Origin: JAIRQK01 sp047974135
Lineage (GTDB): Bacteria; Campylobacterota; Campylobacteria; Campylobacterales; Campylobacteraceae
NCBI GenBank assembly: GCA_047974135.1
Contig: JBKECC010000127.1
Coordinates: 1 to 10,567 of the forward strand
Length of the DNA: 10,567 bases
Reading direction: 5' to 3'
Below are positions 5,900-10,567 of this stretch, in pieces. How positions within the stretch are numbered: the stretch's first letter is position 1; every line of letters begins with the position of its first letter. The notes beneath the pieces were generated by a model that was not told where the DNA came from, searched no databases, and worked only from the letters and a program-made list of their open reading frames with translations. The translations under genes were made by a program, and so were the position numbers.

Positions 5900-7355
5900 C
5901 TCAAAAAAGTTCAAAAACCGTAATGTTATTGCTATAATAATTTTCATAAGTATCTTTCTTGCCCTATTCTATTATTTTTTATTTGACCCAATACCATTTA
6001 TAGTAAAAGAGAAGTTTGACCACAAAAATTCAAATATCACTCAATCGTTTAAAATCAATTTGCAAGGCAAGGGCGATTATTTGGTAGGACTTTATACAGC
6101 AAAGAATTATGAGCTACTTCATGAATTAAAAGATGGAAACTATACTATAGAGTATTTTTATAAGGACCAGCTTATCAAAGCAACTAAATATGAACAAAAC
6201 CTATCAGACGAAAAAGATAAAAAAGTGAGTTTTGAAAATTATAGTGGTAACTATATATTAAGACTGGAGCAATTTGGGGTTCCAAATGATATTAATTACA
6301 ATGATATTACCATCAAGATAACAACCAACAAGCAATTTTCTATGTTTATGACAGATGCAAACAACAAACACAAGAATTATTTTGTTATCCTAAAAAGAGG
6401 CAAAGAGTACTATCAAGTACAAAATATGTTTGATGACTGGATGAAGGAAGATGCGGCAAAGCCTGACTTTAAAGATACATGGGATATAAAGGATATCATA
6501 GAACCAAATGCAACAAAATTACTGTTTGTTAATGCATTAATGAACAAAGATTTTGAAACAGTAAAAAGTATGATGGAAAATGGAAGCGGGATTGATGTTA
6601 ATACAACTTTTGGCTTAAAAGGTAAATTTAGCATAGTTTTCAGAAAAACAAATGTACCCACAAATAGAACAGCAATCTTTTATTCTGCTTTTGTAGATGA
6701 TACAAAAACGCTTCAATATTTAATAGATAAAGGTTCAGATTTATATCATCTTGATATTGCAAAAAATTATGCATTAAACTATGCCATAGAAAACTCATCA
6801 ACTGATGCAATAAAGCTATTTGTTAAAGCTGGTATGGATATAGATAAAAATGTAGATTTTGTTTTCGCATATAAAAATCCATACAATAGAAAAATGAGCT
6901 CAAGTGCCCCTTTAGCACCACTTACTTATGCTGTATCTATAGGCGATTATAACTTAACCAAAACATTATTGGAATTGAATGTTACAAGAATGGTGCCATT
7001 AACTTTTAAGCCGGTAGGTATACGTGGTGCTCCATCTGGAAGACATCGTGATGCCTATTATTTTATACAAGACATATCAAATTACAAAGAGATGTTATCT
7101 TTGTTATTGCAATACAGTGTAACTCCAATCAAAGGCGGTTTTGGACCACAAGAAGAAAACTTTAGAACAATATATGATAATTGTATAAAATACAAAGGTG
7201 AATGGTGTGGAGAAATTACAGAAAAGTTAGCATATGAAGACATAGATATAATTAAATACTATGATATAACTATAGCAATAGATAAAATTAGAGAAAAAAG
7301 ACAAACTGAAAAACAAAAAAACAATTCTCAAAAAGGAGAGAGTAATGTCAAATAA
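5889..7355 (+). CDS. Membrane-anchored ankyrin-repeat protein (ank2), paralogue of ank1
   Basis: The 488 residues have the same architecture as ank1: a short basic N-terminus, one membrane helix (about 13-32), a beta-rich region (about 45-180, with DGNYTIEYFYKD resembling the LYKIEYFDKNG of ank1), then ankyrin-like units at about 207-237, 259-289, 292-320 and 342-365, with a weak one near 398-412. By the positive-inside rule the bulk should be periplasmic. The sequence has diverged far from ank1, so the duplication is old or the region evolves fast. The start is GTG 5889 with AAGGA at 5878-5882. The gene follows ank1 by 42 bp on the same strand. Its C-terminus is a charged Lys/Glu/Gln-rich tail whose codons include AAGGAG, a ribosome binding site for a vestigial ORF. 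Function is unknown; a scaffold or immunity-type role is only a guess. Confidence 0.85.
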   Translation: MSNDSKKFKNRNVIAIIIFISIFLALFYYFLFDPIPFIVKEKFDHKNSNITQSFKINLQGKGDYLVGLYTAKNYELLHELKDGNYTIEYFYKDQLIKATKYEQNLSDEKDKKVSFENYSGNYILRLEQFGVPNDINYNDITIKITTNKQFSMFMTDANNKHKNYFVILKRGKEYYQVQNMFDDWMKEDAAKPDFKDTWDIKDIIEPNATKLLFVNALMNKDFETVKSMMENGSGIDVNTTFGLKGKFSIVFRKTNVPTNRTAIFYSAFVDDTKTLQYLIDKGSDLYHLDIAKNYALNYAIENSSTDAIKLFVKAGMDIDKNVDFVFAYKNPYNRKMSSSAPLAPLTYAVSIGDYNLTKTLLELNVTRMVPLTFKPVGIRGAPSGRHRDAYYFIQDISNYKEMLSLLLQYSVTPIKGGFGPQEENFRTIYDNCIKYKGEWCGEITEKLAYEDIDIIKYYDITIAIDKIREKRQTEKQKNNSQKGESNVK

Positions 7356-7440
7356 AAAGATATGTTATAAAAATAAATATTTTACAAACCAGAGTATAAA
7401 ATATTTTTTTACATGTAAAGAGAAAACTCTTTACATGTAA
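7345..7440 (+). pseudogene. Possible vestigial start of a third tandem paralogue
   Basis: AAGGAG (7333-7338) inside the end of ank2 is well placed before ATG 7345. The reading frame gives only 31 residues, starts MSNKKICYKNKY and runs into the palindrome pair, stopping in its last TGTAA. The opening bases TGTCAAAT match those of ank2 (GTGTCAAATGAC), and the protein start resembles MSNDSKKFKN. The absence of any membrane helix argues for a broken remnant. It could also be chance in A-rich DNA. Confidence 0.35.
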
Positions 7441-7441
7441 A
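7408..7441. repeat. Palindrome copies 6 and 7 forming a perfect 15-bp inverted repeat
   Basis: TTTACATGTAAAGAG (7408-7422) and its exact reverse complement CTCTTTACATGTAAA (7427-7441) surround the loop AAAA. Each arm contains a full palindrome (7408-7419 and 7430-7441). The element sits between the convergent ank2 and ccoG genes, two bases from the ccoG stop codon. It could fold as an RNA hairpin on either strand and act as a bidirectional terminator, although neither side has a good downstream U-run. Confidence 0.85.
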
Positions 7442-7443
7442 CA

Positions 7444-8802
7444 TTATTGTGCAGGAATTTCGCTAGTTTTTGGATAGAAAAATACGGTTTCTCGTAAAAC
7501 AAAAATCTTATCTTTATCGTCAACCGCAAAAGCTTTGATAGTTACATGTATTGGCGTTGGTTCTCTATCGTTATTTGCCAAGATTTTATCTGTTTGCAAT
7601 ATAACTATTTTCTTTGCTTTTTGCCCAGCTTTTAGCAAAAACTCTTCGTTTGGTCTTTTTATAGTTATATCTGGATTTGAGACTTCAAAATAGTATGTGT
7701 GGTCTTTTGAATCGGTATTTTGAAACAAAAATACATAAGCATTTTCAACACTCTTTTTATCATTTGAGATTTCAAAAAGCTGTGTTGTTCTGTTTATATT
7801 TAAGAGCATATACTCTTTTGTTGTACCCATGATGAGAAGTGCCACAAAAGCAGCACAAAGCGCTATAGAATAGCCTATCGTTCTTGCTCGCACCAGTTTT
7901 ACCTTTTGTCTTTTAAGCACAGAATTTGGGCTAGCCCAAGAGACAAGCGATGGTTTATTTAATTTGTCCATTACTTCACTACAGGCATCCGCACATTCTA
8001 GACAGTTGATACACTCAAGTTGCATGCCTTTTCTTATATCTATATGCGTTGGACAAACCTTCACACAGGCTTCACAGCCGATACACTCTGCATTTTCTTC
8101 TTTTGGTTTTTTGCCTATTTTGCTACCATCTCTGTTAAAAATCAAACCACCTCTGTTTTCATCATAGATAGTTTGAAGAGTGTCTTCATCATACATAACA
8201 GATTGGATTCTAGCATAAGGACAGACGTAGATACAGAAGTTTTCTTTTAAAAATACAACATCAAAAACCAAAAAAGCCGTAGCAAAAGTTAAAATACCCA
8301 TAACAATTTTATGATTTGCAGGATCTTTTATATATACAAAAAAATCTTCAGGTGGTATGAAATACCAAAGAAAGTTTGACACAGCCATGAGCGCTATACT
8401 CGTAAACAAAACTACAGCTAAAATCTTTTTGAAGTAATGTCCTTCTTCTATTTTTCTTTGTTTGTTGTCGATACTTTTTCTCAAACCTAAAAGTTTTGTT
8501 TGTATAAAATCTCTAAATATAACTCTAAATATCGTCTGTGGACAGCTCCAACCACACCAAATCCTACCACCAAGCGTAGTTAGGAAAAATACTCCGATAA
8601 AGAGCAAAATCAACAAAAATGGTATCAAATACAACTCTTGCATATCAAAAACTGTAAACATTAACTGAAACTGCTTCTTATCAAAACTAAGTAAAAACAG
8701 ATGGTTTCCACCTACTCTTATAAATGGTAAAATGAAAATAATCAAAGAAATTACAGCAAAAACAATATATCTTTTTTTGCGATAATGAGTCTCGTAAGAC
8801 AT
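7444..8802 (-). CDS. ccoG: Cytochrome c oxidase accessory protein CcoG (FixG/RdxA family)
   Basis: An inner-membrane iron-sulfur protein for cbb3-type cytochrome oxidase maturation, reported in other bacteria to reduce Cu(II) for copper delivery. The 452 residues match the family. There are membrane helices at about 12-30, 58-77, 127-147, 166-184 and 308-326. WCGWSC (C83, C87) and CIYVC (C190, C194) are the conserved membrane-region cysteine pairs. Two ferredoxin-type clusters follow: C240, C243, C246, C250 and C264, C267, C270, C274. The C-terminal 110 residues match the Ig-like FixG tail. ATG 8802 is preceded by AAAAGGA. The gene stands alone: convergent to ank2 and divergent from rpsU, with no cco structural genes in view. 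A TTTACATGTAA palindrome lies in its leader, next to the ribosome binding site. Confidence 0.96.
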   Translation of the reverse strand: MSYETHYRKKRYIVFAVISLIIFILPFIRVGGNHLFLLSFDKKQFQLMFTVFDMQELYLIPFLLILLFIGVFFLTTLGGRIWCGWSCPQTIFRVIFRDFIQTKLLGLRKSIDNKQRKIEEGHYFKKILAVVLFTSIALMAVSNFLWYFIPPEDFFVYIKDPANHKIVMGILTFATAFLVFDVVFLKENFCIYVCPYARIQSVMYDEDTLQTIYDENRGGLIFNRDGSKIGKKPKEENAECIGCEACVKVCPTHIDIRKGMQLECINCLECADACSEVMDKLNKPSLVSWASPNSVLKRQKVKLVRARTIGYSIALCAAFVALLIMGTTKEYMLLNINRTTQLFEISNDKKSVENAYVFLFQNTDSKDHTYYFEVSNPDITIKRPNEEFLLKAGQKAKKIVILQTDKILANNDREPTPIHVTIKAFAVDDKDKIFVLRETVFFYPKTSEIPAQ

Positions 8803-8812
8803 TAGAAATCCT

Positions 8813-8824
8813 TTTACATGTAAG
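8813..8824. repeat. Palindrome copy 8, abutting the ccoG ribosome binding site
   Basis: Read on the minus strand this is CTTACATGTAAAAGGA: the palindrome runs directly into the AAAAGGA of ccoG. The ank1 leader has the same string with one more A. The core TTACATGTAA is at 8814-8823. Confidence 0.8.
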
Positions 8825-8864
8825 TATTTTTAACAATATCACGTATTTGTCACTTAATGTTTGA

Positions 8865-8870
8865 AGTATA
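8865..8870 (-). promoter_or_regulatory. Candidate -10 box for ccoG
   Basis: On the minus strand the sequence reads GGTTATATACTTC, with TATACT at 8870-8865. It would start transcription near 8858, about 56 nt before the ccoG ATG. There is no evident -35 box and no FNR-type TTGAT-N4-ATCAA site, although the gene is respiratory. Confidence 0.5.
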
Positions 8871-8962
8871 TAACCTTTAAGGTAAATTTTAAATAAAAAC
8901 CTAGAAAATTACCCAGGATTATTTTATATTTTTTCTGATTGATTTTTTTGTTATTTTCAGAT

Positions 8963-8968
8963 ACAATC
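8963..8968 (+). promoter_or_regulatory. -10 box of the rpsU promoter
   Basis: TACAAT lies about 35 bp before the rpsU start, preceded by repeated T-runs (8930-8958). T-rich DNA upstream of the -10 box in place of a -35 box is the known pattern for Campylobacter and Helicobacter sigma-70 promoters. Confidence 0.6.
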
Positions 8969-9002
8969 ACAACTCAAATTTTTAAGAAAGGTGGTGATGA
9001 GG

Positions 9003-9215
9003 ATGCCTGGTATTAAGGTTCATCCAAATGAGTCTTTCGAAGAAGCATACAGAAAGTTTAAAAAACAAGTTGACAGAAACCTAGTTGTTACTGAAGCAAG
9101 AGCAAGAAAAAACTTTGAAACGAAAACTGAAAAACGCAAAAAGCAAAAAATCAGCGCTCGCAAAAAGATGCTCAAAAAACTTTATATGTTACGCAGATAC
9201 GAATCAAGACTCTAA
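9003..9215 (+). CDS. rpsU: 30S ribosomal protein bS21
   Basis: A small basic protein of the 30S platform near the 16S rRNA 3' end, involved in initiation. From ATG 9003 it has 70 residues, starting MPGIKVHPNESFEEAYRKF and ending in LKKLYMLRRYESRL, the normal form for this phylum. The frame is also open from GTG 8991, GTG 8994 and ATG 8997, but MPG is the family start and AAAGGTGG (8986-8993) is well spaced from 9003. The gene is monocistronic, with its own promoter and terminator, and is not joined to dnaG and rpoD as in E. coli. Confidence 0.96.
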   Translation: MPGIKVHPNESFEEAYRKFKKQVDRNLVVTEARARKNFETKTEKRKKQKISARKKMLKKLYMLRRYESRL

Positions 9216-9226
9216 TTCACAACTAC

Positions 9227-9255
9227 AAGCCAAAGAGCAATCTTTGGCTTTTTTT
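9227..9255 (+). terminator. Rho-independent terminator of rpsU
   Basis: AAGCCAAAGA (9227-9236) and TCTTTGGCTT (9241-9250) form a perfect 10-bp stem with a GNRA-type GCAA loop, followed by TTTTT. On the minus strand it is followed by a T-rich stretch only weakly, so it acts mainly for rpsU. Confidence 0.95.
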
Positions 9256-9256
9256 A

Positions 9257-9268
9257 TTTACATGTAAA
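9257..9268. repeat. Palindrome copy 9, between convergent rpsU and the M48 gene
   Basis: A perfect TTTACATGTAAA one base after the rpsU terminator T-run and six bases from the stop codon of the convergent protease gene. Confidence 0.85.
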
Positions 9269-9274
9269 CGTGCC

Positions 9275-10267
9275 TTAACCCTCTTCTCTGAACTTTTGTA
9301 TTCTTTTATCCATCGCTGGATGCGTACTTAAAAAATCACCTTCACTAGTTATATTTCCCGCCTTTTTAGTTAATTCTTCAAAGATATCAGCTATATATTT
9401 TGTAGAAATACCCTGCTCTCTCATGAGTTTTATGGCAAAATTATCAGCCTCTTCTTCAAACTCTCTTGAATAATTTGCATTTATACTAAATGTTGCCAAA
9501 GAAGTTGCAACACCAGAAAAATCACCTATAAAATATCCTATGACAGCAGATGTTATGGAAGCTTTTACAACACTTTTTAGACCATGTTTGTACTCCACAT
9601 GTCCAGCTTCATGAGCTAAAACAGCCAAAATTCCACGAAGTTTTTCATCTTTATCTAAATCTATCAAATCATCGAGCAACACAATCTCGCCAGAAGGCAG
9701 TGCGAATGCGTTAGCTCCCAAAAGAGTGGATGAGCGAAAGTGAAGTGTGTAAGTGTTGTTGCTATCTTTTGTTATTTTTTCAAACTCATGCTTTAGGTAG
9801 TTTTGGGTTTTTTCACTAACGTTTGATTGGCTTAGGTAAACCTTGTCTAACAGTTCAAGAGTTTTAGTGCTAAGCAAATTTACTGCACTTTTTGGTAAAT
9901 TTTGAGATATAACATTTGCGGCAAAAGTGCTTCCAAATGTTAAAAGAAATGCCCCAAATGCTATGATTAAAATAAAAGAGATAAGTGCATATTTTAACTT
10001 TGATTCTAAAAACAGAACAAATTTTCCACCTTTTTTGTTTGGTAGATGAAAGTATTTGTCATCTTTTATCTCTAAATGTGAACCATCATTAAAAGAGATT
10101 TTTTGAGCCGTATTTTTTAACTTTGGACCAACACTAATCTCTGTAAAAAAATATGTTTTATTTAACTCTTTCAAATACAAGCAATTATCAAACTCTTCTG
10201 CTGTGATGTCAAAAGCTTTAGAGTTTTCTCCGTCAAAGTAGTAAGCGCTAAATAAATCAAATGTCAT
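9275..10267 (-). CDS. Membrane-anchored M48 family zinc metalloprotease
   Basis: A predicted Zn endopeptidase of the inner membrane, related to BepA/LoiP-type envelope quality-control proteases. The 330 residues have an N-terminal domain of about 88 residues that begins with an AYYFDGENSKAF motif, as seen in a group of proteobacterial M48 proteins, and a membrane helix (about 93-113). The peptidase domain has NAFALPSGEIVLLDD, HEAGH (H219, E220, H223), a third ligand probably E271 in SREFEEEAD, and the late THPAMDKRI motif. I chose ATG 10267 because it overlaps the upstream TGA as TGATG, a coupling arrangement; TTG 10270 directly before it is in frame but less likely. There are no TPR repeats. 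The upstream partner is a DUF898-like membrane protein, a pairing I recall from other proteobacteria. Substrate is unknown. Confidence 0.92.
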   Translation of the reverse strand: MTFDLFSAYYFDGENSKAFDITAEEFDNCLYLKELNKTYFFTEISVGPKLKNTAQKISFNDGSHLEIKDDKYFHLPNKKGGKFVLFLESKLKYALISFILIIAFGAFLLTFGSTFAANVISQNLPKSAVNLLSTKTLELLDKVYLSQSNVSEKTQNYLKHEFEKITKDSNNTYTLHFRSSTLLGANAFALPSGEIVLLDDLIDLDKDEKLRGILAVLAHEAGHVEYKHGLKSVVKASITSAVIGYFIGDFSGVATSLATFSINANYSREFEEEADNFAIKLMREQGISTKYIADIFEELTKKAGNITSEGDFLSTHPAMDKRIQKFREEG

Positions 10268-10567
10268 CAAAAACCTATATCTATATCAAAAAAGTCAGCG
10301 CTCTCTTCACCAAAAGCTTGCTCATCTCTTTTTTTGTTACTTATAAAGTTTTCAAAGTCAAAACTAACAAAACCAGTGTTTGCTAACTTATATCTTAAAA
10401 TCCTCACTTTTGCCCACGGATACATAAGTCCCAATGTAAACATAGTAACAAAAAAGTTGCTAACATATATCCAAGCAAGTCTAAAAGCACCCCATTTGTT
10501 TTTCATCTTAAACTCATCAAGCGATGTTCTGTTGTAGACTATATTTCCAATCCAACCATCAAGCAAC
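10267..10567 (-). CDS. DUF898 (YjgN-like) membrane protein, C-terminal part
   Basis: The gene enters from beyond the right edge, and only the last 99 or so codons are visible. The part seen has one clear membrane helix within SNFFVTMFTLGLMYPWAKV, the family-typical PWAKVR-x-x-RY segment, and the acidic tail with FGEESADFFDIDIGF, which is very like the end of DUF898 proteins. A TTG near the edge is not the real start, since DUF898 proteins are several hundred residues with multiple helices. The stop TGA (10269-10267) overlaps the ATG of the M48 protease by one base, so the two are translationally coupled and probably work together in the inner membrane. The molecular role of the family is not known. 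Confidence 0.87.
   Translation of the reverse strand, partial: LLDGWIGNIVYNRTSLDEFKMKNKWGAFRLAWIYVSNFFVTMFTLGLMYPWAKVRILRYKLANTGFVSFDFENFISNKKRDEQAFGEESADFFDIDIGF

Noticed and set aside
7542..7550. TTACATGTA inside ccoG, a near match to the palindrome
   Set aside because: It lies in coding sequence, lacks the last A of the core and sits in ordinary codons, so I do not count it as a copy.
8020..8250. Plus-strand open frames opposite the ccoG ferredoxin region
   Set aside because: CcoG is clear on the other strand with all cluster cysteines; these frames are shadows.
8813..8990. FNR/CRP-type operator for ccoG or rpsU
   Set aside because: I looked for TTGAT-N4-ATCAA and TGTGA-N6-TCACA and found no convincing match.
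8991..8999. GTG/GTG/ATG starts that would lengthen bS21
   Set aside because: They overlap the AAAGGTGG ribosome binding site, and the family begins MPGIKV.
1..10567. CRISPR array, insertion sequence, prophage or attachment site
   Set aside because: There are no regularly spaced direct repeats with unique spacers, no transposase or integrase reading frame, and no duplicate of the tRNA 3' end within the window. The palindromes are irregularly spaced and intergenic.

Overview
The window reads as an AT-rich chromosome segment of a Campylobacterota (epsilonproteobacterial) species, most like a Sulfurimonas-type free-living relative. The evidence is the protein style: a ThrRS of 603 residues lacking a TGS domain and ending in MNEVHF, together with lineage-typical IF3, bL20, bS21 and CcoG sequences. 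The promoters have clear TATAAT-like -10 boxes and T-rich upstream DNA without an obvious -35 box. The genus is an inference.

Layout. Positions 1-1059 hold the end of a solute-binding protein and a permease of a polar amino acid ABC importer. A spacer with three copies of a TTTACATGTAAA-like palindrome follows, then a promoter and a tRNA-Val(GAC). Next is the translation cluster thrS-infC-rpmI-rplT (1356-4450), with structured RNA leaders before rpmI and before rplT and a strong terminator after rplT. Positions 4638-7355 carry two tandem genes for membrane-anchored, probably periplasmic ankyrin-repeat proteins. Each gene ends in a strong ribosome binding site that opens only a tiny ORF. Convergent to them is ccoG (7444-8802, minus), for cbb3 oxidase assembly. 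The divergent rpsU (9003-9215) ends in a textbook terminator. Convergent to rpsU is a translationally coupled minus-strand pair, a DUF898/YjgN-like membrane protein (cut by the window edge) and an M48 metalloprotease.

Functionally this is mostly housekeeping: amino acid uptake, tRNA charging, initiation, ribosomal proteins, respiratory enzyme maturation and envelope proteolysis, with one accessory-looking island (the ankyrin pair).

The most unusual signal is not a gene. It is an intergenic palindrome with core TTACATGTAA, present eight times exactly and once with a mismatch. It occurs in all five spacers that clearly separate transcription units and in none of the within-operon junctions. 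Between the ankyrin genes and ccoG two copies form a perfect 15-bp inverted repeat around AAAA. In the ank1 and ccoG leaders a copy abuts the Shine-Dalgarno sequence in almost identical context. It could be a regulator site, a HIP1-like or uptake-type iterated palindrome, or a nucleoid protein site; the sequence alone does not decide.
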